The notes: a model not told the origin generated them from the sequence alone. Counted from the first letter of the stretch, positions 44,041 to 55,630 are shown. The stretch is DNA of 64,000 nt from Methylosinus trichosporium OB3b (GCF_002752655.1 NZ_CP023737.1:1972501-2036500), one strand, 5' to 3'. Numbers and translations are program-made.

Positions 44041-44067
44041 AGGGCGCGCCTCTGCGAGGTGCGCCTT
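44041..44067. terminator. hairpin between convergent genes
   Basis: AGGGCGCGCCTC, a TGC loop, then GAGGTGCGCCTT form a 12-bp stem with two wobble-type positions. It lies eight bases after the beta-helix stop and ten bases before the stop of the converging chemotaxis gene, so it may end both transcripts. Confidence 0.6.
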
Positions 44068-44077
44068 CGATAAAGCC

Positions 44078-45790
44078 TCAGGCGAACAGAATGTCCCCGA
44101 GATCCTCTTCAGCATCCGAGTTGCACGGCGTCGGCCGGCGATATCCCTCCGGCTCGACGACGCCTCTGTGGAGGATCCGCTCGCCTTCCATCGTGTAAAG
44201 CCCCCAAATAGCTTCGAGCAGCGAGGCTGACGCCGCCAAATCGTCCGACAACTCCGGGAGATCGAACGCTGCTTGTTCGAGGTCGCGCGCCGCTCGGCTC
44301 GAGGCGTCACAGACGCGCTGCAACGGAACCAGCTCGGCGATCGAGCCGCCGAGAAAATCCGTCACGCGTCGACTATCCGTCAGCAGCGACCCGAAAGCCC
44401 CTTCGAGTCGCTGCGCGATCACATCCAGATCCCCGAGCGTCGCCGACAGATCCGCACCGAAGTCGTCGATCCCCACACTCGTCTTTGTCGCCACGAAGCC
44501 GCGTGCGAGAGAGAGCGCGCGTCCGAGCGACGGCATGAGCATTTCCGCGTCGCTGGAAATCCTTTGCGCATTGCTGCGCAATTGCTCGGCGATGACGCCG
44601 AGCGCGAGACCGCCGGAGCCGAACTGGCGCGACTTCAAGCCGGCGTTGATGCCGACGAGCATCATCTGCTTCACGGCTTGCTCGAGCGAGCACATGCGCT
44701 CCTCGAGCGAAATCAGCGTCTGAAGAGCCTCGAACTTGACCTTCTCGACGGCAGTCGAAGCGGTTGCGCATTCCTGCATCAGCTGCCGCGACGCCTCGAG
44801 CTTCTCGATTAATGCGCCGAGGAAAGAGCCGTTCGCCACATTGTCCGCGCCCCAAATCTGCGCGCCTTCCGATCCGATGGCCGTGCAATCCTCGACGAGC
44901 TGCTCGAGCGCCTCGCGGATCTGCCGAAGTCCGTCATCGAAGCCGCTCGACGCCGCATCGATCTGCGCCGCCTCCAGCAGGCATATGGTCCTCAGCGTCG
45001 CTATCGCCTTGTCGCTCCCGAGCGTAGGCGACGTCGTGCGCGACATGTGCAGAGCATCGACGACATGCTCGATGCGTTGACGCGTATTATCGCCGATTTG
45101 CAGGGCGATGATGGCGACACCGATCGCCGAGGAAATCTGCTTCGAGCGAGCGCCGACCCCGGCCGCGGTCTTCGCCGCCCGCCGGCGCCGTTCGTCGACG
45201 AGACCGAAGGCTCGTCTCAGCTCTTGCGAAACCGTTGCGATCTTGCCGCGATAGTGACGTTCGAACTCGACCTGCGCGAGGCATGCCGAAGCGAGCTTGC
45301 CGATGAGCTCGGCCTGCTCGCCGCCATGCGCATCGACCGTCTCCTGAGCGACCTTGACGGTGCGCGCCATCTCGACCGAAAAAATCGACAGATCCTCTCC
45401 ATCTCGATCGAGACGGGTGGCCTCGATCTTCGCATTGAGCGTCAGTATCGTCATCGTGCGCGCGCCGTCCTGCAAGCGCCTGAGAAGATCGGCGACCTCA
45501 CGATTGATCGCGAGAAGCTCCGCCAACGCGGCTTGCTCGCCGACCATTTCCTCGCCCACGGCGTCGAGGGCGCCCGAGATCTTCGCGAGCCGATTTGCCA
45601 CCTCGCACATGTCGTCGTTCTCGAGACCCGTCGACAAGGTCTCGAATGTGGCGGTAAGCCCGCCGAAATCGACGATGGCGTCTCCCAATCCTGCGCCGAT
45701 CGCGGCGAAGACGCGTTCGCTGTCCTGAAACACCCCGTCGAGCGACGCGGCGATGCGGTCGACGACCGACAGGGCAGCCGAGTGGCTCAT
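44078..45790 (-). CDS. soluble MCP-like coiled-coil protein of the chemosensory operon
   Basis: A 570-residue, almost entirely helical protein without membrane segments. Two regions recall the signalling helices of chemoreceptors: [20 protein letters not shown] (resembling the [14 protein letters not shown] tip) and [30 protein letters not shown]. It may be a cytoplasmic receptor-like or scaffold protein that docks with CheA/CheW. Start ATG 45790 overlaps the cheB stop (ATGA), placing it as last gene of the operon. The open frame continues upstream across cheB but only as a shadow. Not a standard che gene; the role is inferred from position and sequence. Confidence 0.65.
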   Translation of the reverse strand: MSHSAALSVVDRIAASLDGVFQDSERVFAAIGAGLGDAIVDFGGLTATFETLSTGLENDDMCEVANRLAKISGALDAVGEEMVGEQAALAELLAINREVADLLRRLQDGARTMTILTLNAKIEATRLDRDGEDLSIFSVEMARTVKVAQETVDAHGGEQAELIGKLASACLAQVEFERHYRGKIATVSQELRRAFGLVDERRRRAAKTAAGVGARSKQISSAIGVAIIALQIGDNTRQRIEHVVDALHMSRTTSPTLGSDKAIATLRTICLLEAAQIDAASSGFDDGLRQIREALEQLVEDCTAIGSEGAQIWGADNVANGSFLGALIEKLEASRQLMQECATASTAVEKVKFEALQTLISLEERMCSLEQAVKQMMLVGINAGLKSRQFGSGGLALGVIAEQLRSNAQRISSDAEMLMPSLGRALSLARGFVATKTSVGIDDFGADLSATLGDLDVIAQRLEGAFGSLLTDSRRVTDFLGGSIAELVPLQRVCDASSRAARDLEQAAFDLPELSDDLAASASLLEAIWGLYTMEGERILHRGVVEPEGYRRPTPCNSDAEEDLGDILFA

Positions 45791-46899
45791 GCGGCTGTCC
45801 ATTTCGTCGCTCCGACGCTCGGCTCGGCGAGTTCGTTGATCAAAATTTCGCGCGCGACGCCGCCGAGGGGAACGATCTTCTCCGCCGCGCCGATGGCGAT
45901 AGCCTCCTTCGGCATGCCGAACACGACACAGCTCTGCTCGTCCTGAGCGATGGTCCGCGCCCCGGCCTGCTTCATTTCCAGCAGGCCCTTCGCGCCATCG
46001 TCGCCCATGCCGGTCATGATGACGCCGATCGCATTGGCGCCGGCGCATTGCGCAGCCGAGCGAAACAGCACGTCGACCGATGGGCGATGACGCGACACCA
46101 GCGGGCCGTCCTTGATCGCGACATGATAGCGTGTCCCATTGCGCTGCAGAAGCATGTGCCGATTGCCCGGCGCGATGAGAACGCGCCCGGCATGCACGAG
46201 GTCGCCGTCTTCCGCCTCTTTCACTTCCACCCGGCACAGGCCATTGAGCCGACGCGCGAAGGCGGCGGTGAAATGCTCGGGCATATGCTGCACGATCACC
46301 ATTCCGGGCGAGTTCTCGGGAAGCGCTTCGAGCACATCGCGCAGCGCTTCGGTGCCGCCCGTCGAAGCGCCGATGCAAACGATCTTCTCGGTTGGACGAT
46401 GGATCGAGCGCAGCGCCGGCGGCGGCAGCATGACATCGGCGGTGAGCTTTCGCTCGACGACGCTCGGACGAGAGACCGCGCCACGGCGCTTCGAATGCGC
46501 TGCGGCGCGGACTGCGTCCGAGACGCGCACCTTCGCCTCCATGAGAAACTGTTTGGTGGCGATCTGCGGCTTGGCGATCACGTCCACGGCCCCCGCCTCC
46601 ATGGCGTCGACCAGCGCCTTCGAGCCCGCGTCCGTCAGGCTCGAGCAGATCACCACAGGCATCGGCTTCTGCGACATGATCTTGCGCAGAAAGGTGATGC
46701 CGTCCATGCCCGGCATCTCCACATCGAGAATGATGACATCGGGAATTTCCGCCTGAATTCGGCGGGCCGCCGCATAGGCGTCGGCGGCGGTTCCCATCAC
46801 CTCTATGTCCGGCTCGGCGCCGAGCATGTCGCTCAACGTCTGACGCACCGAGGCGGAATCGTCGACGATCAGGACACGAATTTTGGCGATCCTGTTCAT
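45787..46899 (-). CDS. cheB: CheB, chemoreceptor methylesterase/response regulator
   Basis: CheB removes methyl groups from (and deamidates) chemoreceptors when phosphorylated by CheA. The 370-residue protein has an N-terminal receiver domain with phospho-acceptor Asp59 ([13 protein letters not shown]) and a C-terminal esterase with triad Ser179 ([10 protein letters not shown]), His205 (VQHMPEHF) and Asp300 (TGMGDDG). AGGAGG lies just before ATG 46899, which overlaps the cheR stop (ATGA). A normal linker of about 40 residues joins the domains. It acts with the CheR beside it on the two MCPs of the operon. Confidence 0.95.
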   Translation of the reverse strand: MNRIAKIRVLIVDDSASVRQTLSDMLGAEPDIEVMGTAADAYAAARRIQAEIPDVIILDVEMPGMDGITFLRKIMSQKPMPVVICSSLTDAGSKALVDAMEAGAVDVIAKPQIATKQFLMEAKVRVSDAVRAAAHSKRRGAVSRPSVVERKLTADVMLPPPALRSIHRPTEKIVCIGASTGGTEALRDVLEALPENSPGMVIVQHMPEHFTAAFARRLNGLCRVEVKEAEDGDLVHAGRVLIAPGNRHMLLQRNGTRYHVAIKDGPLVSRHRPSVDVLFRSAAQCAGANAIGVIMTGMGDDGAKGLLEMKQAGARTIAQDEQSCVVFGMPKEAIAIGAAEKIVPLGGVAREILINELAEPSVGATKWTAA

Positions 46900-47807
46900 G
46901 CGCGTCCTCCTTCTCGTCGATAAACCGTGGAAGCGATCTGGCGCAGCTCGCTCTGCTTGGAGCCAGCCATCGATTCGGAATGGCCGAGGAGCAGATAGCC
47001 GCCTGGTCGCAGATGCCGAGAGAGATTGGTCACCACCGCCTGCTGAGTCGCCGCCGAAAAATAGATGAGCACGTTGCGACAAAAGATCACGTCCATGTCG
47101 TCGTCGACCGGATAGGCCGAGTCCATCAGATTGAGCCGCTCGAAACGCGTTCGTCGGCGGAGTTCCGGAACGATGCGCGCCTCGCGTCGTCCGGGATCGC
47201 GCGAGCGCATTACATAGCGCTCGCGCATCGCCCGCGGCGTCGGCGCGAGCATCTCGTCGGGATAGACGGCGCGCCGCGCCTGCTCCAAGGCCGCCGAGCA
47301 GATGTCGGTGCCGAGAATGCAAAAATCGAACCGTTCGATCTTGGCGAGGTCGGCGAGCACCATCGCGATCGTGTAGGCTTCGGCGCCGATCGACGAGGCC
47401 GCGCTCCAAATTTTCAAACGATCGGTCCGACGTCGTCGCTGCGTGAGCAGCTGCGGGACGATCTCTTGCGTCAGCATATGGAAATGCTCCGGCTCACGAA
47501 AAAAATCCGTTTTGTTCGTCGTCATGCAATCGATGAGATGAATGCTCTCATTCACGAGCCCGCCGCCCTCGAACACGAAGCGGGCGTAATCGTCGAGATT
47601 CTCGAGGCCGAGCGCCTTGACCCTGCGGCGCAGCCTCCCCTCGACCATGGTTCGCTTCGACGGCGGCAACCGAATGCCGACCTCCGTCTCGATGAAGGCC
47701 GTGAGCGTACGGAAGTGGCGATCGCTCAGGGCGTCGAGTCGGATCGTGTGGGCGGCGCCCTCTACGAGCCCGGCCTCGCTCGCACGCCGCAAGGGCTCGC
47801 TCCCCAT
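46896..47807 (-). CDS. cheR: CheR, chemoreceptor methyltransferase
   Basis: CheR is an SAM-dependent methyltransferase of chemoreceptor glutamates. The 303-residue protein has the N-terminal helical domain ([31 protein letters not shown], abbreviated here by its ends), [13 protein letters not shown], the SAM site [17 protein letters not shown] and the [13 protein letters not shown] strand. The C-terminal LLLGHSESM is typical. The start is ATG 47807, overlapping the stop of the upstream cheW (TGATG). Its stop overlaps cheB (ATGA). Note Ser in SSIGAE where many family members have CSTGEE; function is probably retained. Confidence 0.94.
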   Translation of the reverse strand: MGSEPLRRASEAGLVEGAAHTIRLDALSDRHFRTLTAFIETEVGIRLPPSKRTMVEGRLRRRVKALGLENLDDYARFVFEGGGLVNESIHLIDCMTTNKTDFFREPEHFHMLTQEIVPQLLTQRRRRTDRLKIWSAASSIGAEAYTIAMVLADLAKIERFDFCILGTDICSAALEQARRAVYPDEMLAPTPRAMRERYVMRSRDPGRREARIVPELRRRTRFERLNLMDSAYPVDDDMDVIFCRNVLIYFSAATQQAVVTNLSRHLRPGGYLLLGHSESMAGSKQSELRQIASTVYRREGGRA

Positions 47808-48292
47808 CACGCGGCTCGCGGCGCGCCGGTGGCGGCCATCAGCGCAATGTCTTCCTCGGCGAGCAGGCGCGGCAGATCGAACACCACGACGAAGGCTCCA
47901 TTGCGCCGACCGATGCCACGAATGCACTCCGCGCGCCATCGGCCGCCGACATTGGGTGGCGGGTCGATCGCGTCGCGATCGAGCTCTGTCACCTCGAACA
48001 CGCAATCGACGAGAAGGCCGAGCGAAGCATCGCGTCCGCTAAGCAGGATATCCACGACGATCAAGCGACTCGCCTCCGTCGCCGCGACGCAGGACAGGCC
48101 GAGCTTGGCGCGCAGGTCGATGATCGGCACCGCTTCGCCGCGCACGTCGATCATCCCGAGCACATAGGCCGGCGCCTGCGGCAGCTTGGTGATGTGGCGA
48201 TAATCGAGAATTTCCCGCACCAAAGCGACGGGAAGGCCGAAGACCTCGCCGTCGAGGCCCAGTGTGACGAATTGGCTCTGGTCCTGTGTCAT
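47807..48292 (-). CDS. cheW: CheW-type adaptor (second copy)
   Basis: A CheW-like SH3-fold coupling protein linking chemoreceptors to CheA. QFVTLGLDGEVFGLPVALVREIL, APAYVLGMIDVRGEAVPIIDLRAKLGL and LLVDCVFEVTEL are the conserved strands. From ATG 48292 (GAGGAC about ten bases upstream) it has 161 residues. An in-frame ATG at 48361, only a few bases after the MCP stop, would add 23 residues of less conserved sequence and is the alternative. It lies between the MCP pair and cheR. Its sequence is clearly different from the other CheW of the operon. Confidence 0.9.
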   Translation of the reverse strand: MTQDQSQFVTLGLDGEVFGLPVALVREILDYRHITKLPQAPAYVLGMIDVRGEAVPIIDLRAKLGLSCVAATEASRLIVVDILLSGRDASLGLLVDCVFEVTELDRDAIDPPPNVGGRWRAECIRGIGRRNGAFVVVFDLPRLLAEEDIALMAATGAPRAA

Positions 48293-48364
48293 CTTCGCAA
48301 TGTCCTCGTCTCGCGGCAGGTGAGCGCTCTCGACCTTCGCGGGCGGGAGCGCTCGGATCATGAC

Positions 48365-50569
48365 TCAGCCGCGCCGGAAATCGGCGTCCAGCTCATCCTC
48401 GCCGTGAGAAAGGTCGAGCATGAAGCCTCCGGTGCCGGTCGCCTTCATCGCCGGTCGAGCCGCGCGCGCGCCCTTGTCGGAGGTCGCGCGTTGGGCGAGC
48501 TCGGCGGCGGCGGACATCGCCTTCTCGCGCAGCTGGCGAATGGCGGGACGGCGGCTCTGCGCCGCCGCGACGCGCATGTCGTCGCCGAGACGGAAATAGG
48601 CGATTGTCGATTGCAATTGCTCGGCCTGGCTCGACAGCTCTTCCGAGGTCGCGGAGACTTCCTCGGAAGAGCTGGCGTTCTGCTGCGTCACCTTGTCGAG
48701 CTGCTGGATCGCCTGATTGATCTGCGCGGCGCCGGCGTCCTGCTCGCGGCAAGCGGAGGTGATCTCCTCGACGAGCGAAGCGGTGCGGCGAATATCGGGC
48801 ACGAGCTTGGTCAGCATCTCGCCGGCCTCGCGCGCCGCGCGCACCGTGTCGGTGGAGAGAACGCCGATCTCCGCCGCGGCGGTCTGGCTGCGCTCGGCGA
48901 GCTTGCGCACTTCCGAGGCGACGACAGCGAAGCCCTTGCCATGCTCACCGGCGCGCGCCGCCTCCACCGCCGCATTGAGCGCGAGCAGATCGGTCTGACG
49001 CGCGATCTCCTGCACGATGCCGATCTTGTCGGCGATCGTCTGCATCGCCTGCACCGCGCGGTCCACGGCCTCGCCGCTCGCCTCGGCGTTGCGCGCCGAC
49101 TGATGCGCGATGGTCTCGGTCTGATTGGCGTTATCGGCGTTCTGCTTGATGTTGGAGGCCATCTGCTCCATCGAGGCCGACGCCTCTTCGGCAGAGGACG
49201 CCTGCTCGGTGGCGCCCTGCGAGAGTTGCTCCGAGGATGCGGAGAGCTCCTGCGCGCCGGCCGCGACATTATTCGCCGCGGTCGTCGCCTTGACGATGAT
49301 CTCGCGCAGATTGGCGACCATGCGCTCCAATGCGATGCCGAGCGTGTCCTTGTCGGAGAGCGGCTTCGCCTCGACGGTGAGATCGCCCGCCGCGATCTTG
49401 TCGGCGACGGTGGCGGTAGCGCTCAGATTGCGCGTCATGGCGTTGAGCGCGTCGACGAGATCGGCCAGCTCGTCATTGCTGCTCGCCGAAACCTGCTGGC
49501 TTAGATCGCCGATCGCCACTGCATTGGCGAGACCGACTGCCCGGCCGAGACCGCGGCTGATGTTGAGGCCGATCCACAACGCGGCGCCGATGGCGACAAT
49601 GACCGAGCCGGTTAGCATGAGGATGAGCAGGAAGCGCGCCTGCTCGTAATCGGCGACGGCCGACGCCTTGGCTTCGTCAACCATCTTGCGCTGGAAGGCG
49701 ATAAATTCATCGATCGCCTTTATCACGTCGATCACGCGCGTGCGTCCCTCGCCGCTCGATAGTCCGGAAGCGACCAGAGAACCGCCCTCACGCGCGAGGT
49801 CTACCGCACGCGCCTCCATCTTCAGCCATCGATCGAGCGTCGCCGAGAATTGCTCCGCCGGCTGGGTCATCCCGGCCCGCATCGCGCGGCCCTTGACGCC
49901 TTCGGCGGCGGCGGCGAGAGCAGTCGAATCCGCCTGGAGCGGCTTGTAGCGGGATTCGAGATCCCCCATCGTCGTGGAAGCAATATAGGCGTACATGTCG
50001 CCGCGCAGCTTCTCCATCGCCGAATGAATGCGCTCGAGATCGGCGACGAGCAGAGGAGCGTTGTTGCGCGCGGCCGTTTCGGAAAAAGCGGCGAGCGCGG
50101 CGCGGAATTCCTTGCCGGATTCGGCGCCTTCGGTCGCGGCGAGAGCGAAGGCCTTATTCGCCGAATTCAGCTTGGCCGCCTTCAGGACCTTGTCCTGCAC
50201 AGGGTTCAAGGCGTCGGTGGCCATGGCGATCTTGCCGAGAAACTCCCTGCCCTTCGGAGTGGCTGCCTCATAGATCGTCTCGCGCAGCTTGCGCGCGTCG
50301 TCGCGGACCTTCAGTGCGTTGGCCACATGTCGCTCGCTCTCCTCGTCCGTCGATGCGATGATAGCGTTCTTCTCCGAGCGGACCCCGTCGAGCATCAGCA
50401 CTTTCAAATCTTCCGCCCCGACGAGCCTCTTTACACGGCCCTCGACGATCATCTCGATATTCTCGTTGAGCGCCGCGAGCTTCGTGTAGGAGACGGCGCC
50501 GGCCGCCGCCGAGAGAACGATGACGACGCCGAACGCCGTAGCGAGCTTTGCTTTGACCGTGTATCGCAT
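48365..50569 (-). CDS. methyl-accepting chemotaxis protein with two HAMP segments
   Basis: A 734-residue transmembrane chemoreceptor. TM1 is near residues 8-30. A periplasmic four-helix-bundle-type sensor runs to about 305, and TM2 is [24 protein letters not shown] ([20 protein letters not shown]) is followed by a second HAMP-like segment ([20 protein letters not shown]), then the signalling domain with the hairpin tip [20 protein letters not shown]. The C-terminus ends in GTGGF-x-LDL...DADFRRG. It is the product of a duplication with the next MCP gene, which lacks the second HAMP-like segment. The ligand is unknown. Confidence 0.93.
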   Translation of the reverse strand: MRYTVKAKLATAFGVVIVLSAAAGAVSYTKLAALNENIEMIVEGRVKRLVGAEDLKVLMLDGVRSEKNAIIASTDEESERHVANALKVRDDARKLRETIYEAATPKGREFLGKIAMATDALNPVQDKVLKAAKLNSANKAFALAATEGAESGKEFRAALAAFSETAARNNAPLLVADLERIHSAMEKLRGDMYAYIASTTMGDLESRYKPLQADSTALAAAAEGVKGRAMRAGMTQPAEQFSATLDRWLKMEARAVDLAREGGSLVASGLSSGEGRTRVIDVIKAIDEFIAFQRKMVDEAKASAVADYEQARFLLILMLTGSVIVAIGAALWIGLNISRGLGRAVGLANAVAIGDLSQQVSASSNDELADLVDALNAMTRNLSATATVADKIAAGDLTVEAKPLSDKDTLGIALERMVANLREIIVKATTAANNVAAGAQELSASSEQLSQGATEQASSAEEASASMEQMASNIKQNADNANQTETIAHQSARNAEASGEAVDRAVQAMQTIADKIGIVQEIARQTDLLALNAAVEAARAGEHGKGFAVVASEVRKLAERSQTAAAEIGVLSTDTVRAAREAGEMLTKLVPDIRRTASLVEEITSACREQDAGAAQINQAIQQLDKVTQQNASSSEEVSATSEELSSQAEQLQSTIAYFRLGDDMRVAAAQSRRPAIRQLREKAMSAAAELAQRATSDKGARAARPAMKATGTGGFMLDLSHGEDELDADFRRG

Positions 50570-50660
50570 CGAATGCCCCTGTCACAATATTTCGACTGTC
50601 ATCTCTCGAAGCGCTCTCGTCGGGGGACAGGAGCTTGTTCATCTCGGCTGGCGCGGGGCC

Positions 50661-52763
50661 TCAGCCCCTTCGGAATTCCGCGTCCATCTCGTCTTCTCCA
50701 CCGGCGAGGTCGAGCACGAAGCCGCCGGTGCCGGTGGCCTTCATCGCCGGCTTGGCGGCGCGCATCGGCTTGCGTCCGCCGGACGAGCGCTGCGACAGCT
50801 CCGCAGCTGCGAACATCGCCTTCTCGCGCAGCTGGCGCACGCCATGCGCGCCAGTGTCGGCATGGCTCGCCGCGCTGCTTCGCGCTGCTTGGTCGCCGAG
50901 ACGGAAGAAAGCGATCGTCGATTGCAATTGCTCGGCCTGGCTCGACAGCTCTTCCGACGTCGCGGAGACTTCCTCCGACGAGCTGGCGTTCTGCTGCGTC
51001 ACCTTGTCGAGCTGCTGGATCGCCTGATTGATCTGCGCTGCGCCGGCGTCCTGCTCGCGGCAGGCGGAGGTGATCTCCTCGACGAGCGAAGCGGTGCGGC
51101 GAATGTCGGGCACGAGCTTGGTCAGCATCTCGCCCGCCTCGCGCGCCGCCTTCACCGTGTCGGTCGATAGAACGCCGATCTCCGCCGCAGCCGTTTGACT
51201 GCGCTCGGCGAGCTTGCGCACTTCCGAGGCGACGACGGCGAAGCCCTTGCCATGCTCGCCGGCGCGCGCCGCCTCCACCGCCGCATTGAGCGCGAGCAGA
51301 TCGGTCTGGCGCGCGATCTCCTGCACGATGCCGATCTTGTCGGCGATCGTCTGCATGGCCGTGACGGCGCGGGCGACCGCTTCCCCGCTCGCTTCCGCAT
51401 TGCGCGCCGATTGATGCGCGATGGTCTCGGTCTGATTGGCGTTGTCGGCGTTCTGCTTGATGTTGGAGGCCATCTGCTCCATTGAAGCGGACGCCTCCTC
51501 CGCCGAGGCCGCCTGCTCCGTTGCGCCCTGGGAGAGCTGCTCCGCCGATGCGGCGAGTTCCTGCGCTCCGGCCGTGACATTGCTCGCCGCATCGGCCGTC
51601 TTGGCGACCACCTCTCGCAGATTGACGACCATCTTCTTCAGCGCCGCAACGAGATCGCCGATCTCGTCGTCACTGTCAGCGGTGATGTTGCGAGAGAGAT
51701 CGCCATCTGCGACGGCGCTCGCAAGCGTGACGGCCCGGTTGAGGCCGCGGCTGATCGAGTAGCCGATCCAGATCGCGGCGGCGACGGCGACGAAGATCGA
51801 AATGGCCAAGACGAGAACAAGCAGCGTCCGAGCTTGATCGTAATCCGAGGCCGCCTTTGCTCTGGCCTCATCGACCATATTGCGCTGAAAAGCGATGAAG
51901 TCATCGAGCGACTTCGTGACCTCGGCGGCGAGAATGCGCTTTTGATTGCTCGACAAGTCGGCGGCGTACACCGAACCGCCCTCACGCGCGATGGCGATCA
52001 CGCGCGCCTGTGTCTTCAGCCATTGATCGAAGGCGGCTCCGAAATGCTCCGCCGCCTGAACCATCCCCGCTTTCACGGCCCTCGACTTGATCGCTTCGGC
52101 GCTAGCCTCTATTGTCGTGGCTTCGGCCTGAAGCGCCTTGGCGCCGGATTCGAGCTCCGCCATTGTCGGAGCCGAAATATAGAGGTGCGTGTCTCCGCCC
52201 AGAGTCTCGATGGCCGAGTGAAGCCGCTCGAGATCGGTCACGAGCAGGGAGGCTCCGTTTTTCGCGGCCACCTCGGAAAAGGCGTTGAACGCCGTGCGAA
52301 GCTCCTTGGCCTTGGCGGCTCCTTCGGTCGTTGCGAGGCTGCGGGCTTTCGAGGCGGAGTTCAATTTCGCGGCGTTCAGCACCTTGTCGAGCAGAGGGTC
52401 GACCGCATCGGCTGCTGTGCCGACCTTGGCGATCAATTCCTTGCCTTTCGGGGACGCGACTTCGTAGATGGTTTCGCGCAGCTTGCGAAATTCCTCGCGC
52501 AGCTTCAGCGCACGGCCGACGTGCTTCGCGCTTTCTTCGTCTGTCGTGGCGATGATCGCATTTTTCTCGGATCGGACGGCTTCGCTGGAAATGACTTTGA
52601 GATCCTCCGCCCAGACGAGCCGCTTCACGCGCGCCTCGACGATCGTCTCGATATTCTCGTTGAGCGCTGCGAGCTTCGTATAGGCGACGGCTCCTGCTGC
52701 CGCAGACAGAATTATGACGACGCTGAAAGCGCTCGTCAGCTTTGCTTTGACTGTGTATCGCAT
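50661..52763 (-). CDS. methyl-accepting chemotaxis protein, paralogue of its neighbour
   Basis: A 700-residue chemoreceptor with the same plan as the neighbouring MCP: TM1 ([16 protein letters not shown]), a helical periplasmic domain of about 280 residues, TM2 ([20 protein letters not shown]), one HAMP domain ([20 protein letters not shown]) and the signalling domain. The last 270 residues are nearly identical to the neighbour, the sensor domain much less so. The second HAMP-like segment of the neighbour is missing, explaining the shorter length. It ends with the same type of tail (DAEFRRG). It is preceded by cheW and follows the cheA side of the operon. Confidence 0.93.
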   Translation of the reverse strand: MRYTVKAKLTSAFSVVIILSAAAGAVAYTKLAALNENIETIVEARVKRLVWAEDLKVISSEAVRSEKNAIIATTDEESAKHVGRALKLREEFRKLRETIYEVASPKGKELIAKVGTAADAVDPLLDKVLNAAKLNSASKARSLATTEGAAKAKELRTAFNAFSEVAAKNGASLLVTDLERLHSAIETLGGDTHLYISAPTMAELESGAKALQAEATTIEASAEAIKSRAVKAGMVQAAEHFGAAFDQWLKTQARVIAIAREGGSVYAADLSSNQKRILAAEVTKSLDDFIAFQRNMVDEARAKAASDYDQARTLLVLVLAISIFVAVAAAIWIGYSISRGLNRAVTLASAVADGDLSRNITADSDDEIGDLVAALKKMVVNLREVVAKTADAASNVTAGAQELAASAEQLSQGATEQAASAEEASASMEQMASNIKQNADNANQTETIAHQSARNAEASGEAVARAVTAMQTIADKIGIVQEIARQTDLLALNAAVEAARAGEHGKGFAVVASEVRKLAERSQTAAAEIGVLSTDTVKAAREAGEMLTKLVPDIRRTASLVEEITSACREQDAGAAQINQAIQQLDKVTQQNASSSEEVSATSEELSSQAEQLQSTIAFFRLGDQAARSSAASHADTGAHGVRQLREKAMFAAAELSQRSSGGRKPMRAAKPAMKATGTGGFVLDLAGGEDEMDAEFRRG

Positions 52764-52776
52764 GGTCCGCCCCAGC

Positions 52777-53226
52777 TCAGTTGAAAATGCGCTCGATGTC
52801 TGGAACGACGATGAAGTCGTCCTGCCAGCGCCCGATGAATTTCACCAGCTCCGGCCGCCAGCGCATGCCGATGCGCGGCGCCGCTCCGAGCGATGAGAGA
52901 GGCAGCTCCGCCACCTCATAGACCTTGTCCGCCACGATCCCGACGACGGTCGGCTCGCCGTCGAGATCGACCTCGATGACGACGAAGCGCGTGTCGGCCG
53001 TCGCCTCCGCGACCTCCATTCCGAAGCGCGGACGCAGATCGGCCATCGGCACGACCTTGCCGCGCACATTGATGAGGCCGCGCACGAAATCGCGCGCGCC
53101 CGGAACGTCCGTCACAGGCGCGGGATCGAGAATCTCGCGCACGCGCTCGGCGTCGATCGCGAAGATCTCGCCGCCGACGCCCAGCATCAGGCATTGCCTG
53201 CTTTCGTCTATCGTCTCCTGCGCCAT
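52777..53226 (-). CDS. cheW: CheW adaptor (first copy)
   Basis: A 149-residue CheW coupling protein: [69 protein letters not shown]. It connects the MCPs to CheA. ATG 53226 overlaps the cheA stop (TGATG), which makes it the preferred start; GTG 53229 directly before it is possible. The gene ends 13 bases before the MCP gene. Confidence 0.92.
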   Translation of the reverse strand: MAQETIDESRQCLMLGVGGEIFAIDAERVREILDPAPVTDVPGARDFVRGLINVRGKVVPMADLRPRFGMEVAEATADTRFVVIEVDLDGEPTVVGIVADKVYEVAELPLSSLGAAPRIGMRWRPELVKFIGRWQDDFIVVPDIERIFN

Positions 53227-55199
53227 CACGCCGCCTCCTTCTCGCGCGCCTTGCGCTCCTCGTCATGCGCCTGTCCGCGATCGACGAGATGCGGAATGTC
53301 GAAGATCAGCGCCACGGCGCCATCGCCGAGTATGGTCGCGCCCGAGAAGCACGGCACGTCGGCGTGCAGCTTGGAGAGCGATTTGATCACCGTTTGATGG
53401 CTACCGATGATCTGATCGACGACGAGGCCGACGCGCTGATCGCCGAAGGAGACGACGACGACCTTCTGATGCGGATCGGGCGGCGTCTTCGCGCTCAAGA
53501 ATTCGCGCAGCCGCAGGAAAGGCACGAGATCGCCGCGGATGTTGAGGAAGCTGCGGCCCGCCGAGCCGCCCTCGCCGGCGGTCGCCAGCTCCACGCATTC
53601 CTCGACGGAAGAAAGCGGGATGACATAGCGCGCGGCGCCGACGCGCACGAGCAGCCCCTCGATGATCGCCAGCGTCAAGGGCAGCCGCAGCGTCACCTCG
53701 GACCCGCCGCCCGGCGTGCTCGCGATGTCGATCGCGCCGCGCAGGCCCTCGATCGTGCGCTTGACCACATCCATGCCGACGCCGCGGCCCGAGAGCTTGG
53801 TGATCGATTGCGCGGTCGAGAAGCCGGCGTGGAAGATGAGCTGATGAATTTCCGCATCGCTCATCACGGCGTCCTCGGCGATGAGGCCGTTGGCCACCGC
53901 TTTGGCGCGAATGCGTGCGACATCGAGCCCGCGTCCGTCGTCGGCGACGGTGATCAGCACCTCGGCGCCGGAATGGCTCGCCGAGAGACGAATGCGGCCG
54001 GTGGCCGCCTTGCCCGCGGCCGCGCGTCCGGCGACATCCTCGAGGCCGTGATCGAGCGAATTGCGAATGAGATGCACGAGCGGATCGGCGAGGCGCTCGA
54101 TCATCGTCTTGTCGAGCTCGGTCTCCTCGCCGGACATCACGAGATCGACCGGCTTGTCCAGCTCGCTGGAAAGATCATGCACGAGACGCCGATAGCGGCC
54201 GAACAGCGAGCCGATCGGCACCATGCGAATGCCCATGGTGACGTCGCGCAGATTGGCGGCGAGACGTTCGATCTCCTCGGCGATCGCTTTGATGTCGAGG
54301 CTCGCCGTCTCCGCGAGCTGCGTCAGCCGCGCCTGAGCGATGACCAATTCGCCGACGCGATCCATCAGCTCGTCGACCTTTTCCGCCTGCACGCGCACCG
54401 AGCCGGCGCCGCGCCCCTCGTTCTCTGCGCTGCGTCGCGTTGCTGTCGGCGCCGCTTCGGCGGCGGCGGGCGGCGCCTCCTCCACATGCGTCGACTGCTC
54501 CTCGTCCACGCGCTCGATCTCGAGACTCATCTCGTCGATCACGAAGATGAAGACATCCTCGATCGCCGAACGTGGCGCATCGGTGACGAGCGTCGCCTCG
54601 AAGGAGAGATAGCAGACCGTCGGATCAATCGCGTCGAGCGAGGGAACCGCATCCGCGCAAGCCCGCAGATCGAGCTCGCCGAGCGTGCGCAGCTCGTCGA
54701 ACAGCAGCAGCGGATTGGTTCCATTGACGAGCACGCGCTCGTCGAAGGAGAAGCGCAGACGCCAAGCGGCGCGGGCGGGCCGAGCGGGCGCCGCGATCTC
54801 GACGGCCGGCGCCTCGGCGGCCACGGGCGCCGAAGCCTCCACCACGCGGCGCAGCTCATCGAGAATGCGTCGGCCCGTCGCCTCGTCGGCGGCCTCCGGA
54901 TCCTCGATCTGCGCGCGCACGTGATCCTTGGCGAGCAGGGCCACCGAGACCAGCTCGGTGCTGGGCGGCGCCCGGCCCTTGCGCACATGATCGAACGCCG
55001 TCTCGAAATTATGAACGAACGCCGACACCTTCTCATAGCCGAACATCGCGCCCGAGCCCTTGAGCGTATGCAGCGCACGGAAAGCGCAGGCGATCAGTTC
55101 ATTGTCGGATGGCGTCTTCTCGAGATCGAGCAGCGATTGCTCCAGCTGCTCCAGCAAATCGTCGGCTTCCTCGCGAAAAGCCTTTTCGGCGTCGTTCAT
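53226..55199 (-). CDS. cheA: CheA, chemotaxis histidine kinase
   Basis: A 657-residue kinase. An N-terminal HPt domain carries phospho-acceptor His44 in RALHTLKGSGAMFGY. A linker and a P2-like ferredoxin-fold region (about 165-250) are followed by the dimerisation helices (ELMDRVGELVIAQARL), the HATPase with N-box LIRNSLDHGLEDV and glycine boxes DDGRGLDVARI and GRGVGMDVVK, and a C-terminal CheW-like domain (YVIPLSSVEECVEL). It phosphorylates the adjacent CheY and CheB. It is followed by cheW in a TGATG overlap. All catalytic blocks look intact. Confidence 0.96.
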   Translation of the reverse strand: MNDAEKAFREEADDLLEQLEQSLLDLEKTPSDNELIACAFRALHTLKGSGAMFGYEKVSAFVHNFETAFDHVRKGRAPPSTELVSVALLAKDHVRAQIEDPEAADEATGRRILDELRRVVEASAPVAAEAPAVEIAAPARPARAAWRLRFSFDERVLVNGTNPLLLFDELRTLGELDLRACADAVPSLDAIDPTVCYLSFEATLVTDAPRSAIEDVFIFVIDEMSLEIERVDEEQSTHVEEAPPAAAEAAPTATRRSAENEGRGAGSVRVQAEKVDELMDRVGELVIAQARLTQLAETASLDIKAIAEEIERLAANLRDVTMGIRMVPIGSLFGRYRRLVHDLSSELDKPVDLVMSGEETELDKTMIERLADPLVHLIRNSLDHGLEDVAGRAAAGKAATGRIRLSASHSGAEVLITVADDGRGLDVARIRAKAVANGLIAEDAVMSDAEIHQLIFHAGFSTAQSITKLSGRGVGMDVVKRTIEGLRGAIDIASTPGGGSEVTLRLPLTLAIIEGLLVRVGAARYVIPLSSVEECVELATAGEGGSAGRSFLNIRGDLVPFLRLREFLSAKTPPDPHQKVVVVSFGDQRVGLVVDQIIGSHQTVIKSLSKLHADVPCFSGATILGDGAVALIFDIPHLVDRGQAHDEERKAREKEAA

Positions 55200-55264
55200 G
55201 GGACTCGTCCACTCGACGGATTAACGGGATCGGCGACGGTTTTCGACCAGCGTCTGAACGCCGC

Positions 55265-55630
55265 TCAGCTGCCGATCAGCTTCTTGACGACGGCGAGCAG
55301 CTGGTCCTGGCTGAAGGGTTTGGTGATCCAGCCCGTGGCGCCGGCGGCCTTGGCCTCCTGCTTCACCGCAGTGTCCGACTCCGTGCTCAAGAAGACGATC
55401 GGCACGCCGCTGTAGGCGGGAAGCTTGCGAAGTTCGCGAATGAAGGTAAGCCCGTCCATGACCGGCATGTTGAGATCGGTGATCACCATATTGGCCTGCT
55501 CGCTGCGCGCGGCTCCGAGCGCTTCGCGACCGTCCTTGGCCTCCATGACGCTATAACCCGCGACAGTCAGCACGGCCCGCACCATCTGGCGGACGCTGAC
55601 CGAATCATCGACTGTCAAAACCTTCTTCAT
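55265..55630 (-). CDS. cheY: CheY-type single-domain response regulator
   Basis: A 121-residue receiver: acidic pair Asp8-Asp9, phospho-acceptor Asp52 (MVITDLNMPVMDG), the Ser/Thr switch at about 82-83 (FLSTESD) and Lys104 (WITKPF). It has no output domain and should act as the diffusible effector of the CheA beside it, or as a phosphate sink. The start is ATG 55630; the frame is open upstream but without a convincing start. 65 bases separate its stop from cheA. Confidence 0.93.
   Translation of the reverse strand: MKKVLTVDDSVSVRQMVRAVLTVAGYSVMEAKDGREALGAARSEQANMVITDLNMPVMDGLTFIRELRKLPAYSGVPIVFLSTESDTAVKQEAKAAGATGWITKPFSQDQLLAVVKKLIGS

Noticed and set aside
44041..44067. Reading the GC-rich hairpin as a repeat-element (REP) copy
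   Set aside because: No second copy was noticed in the window; its position between convergent stops fits a terminator better.
53265..55415. A 716-codon plus-strand open frame opposite cheA
   Set aside because: cheA on the other strand has every kinase motif. The long antisense frame is a product of high GC at third codon positions.
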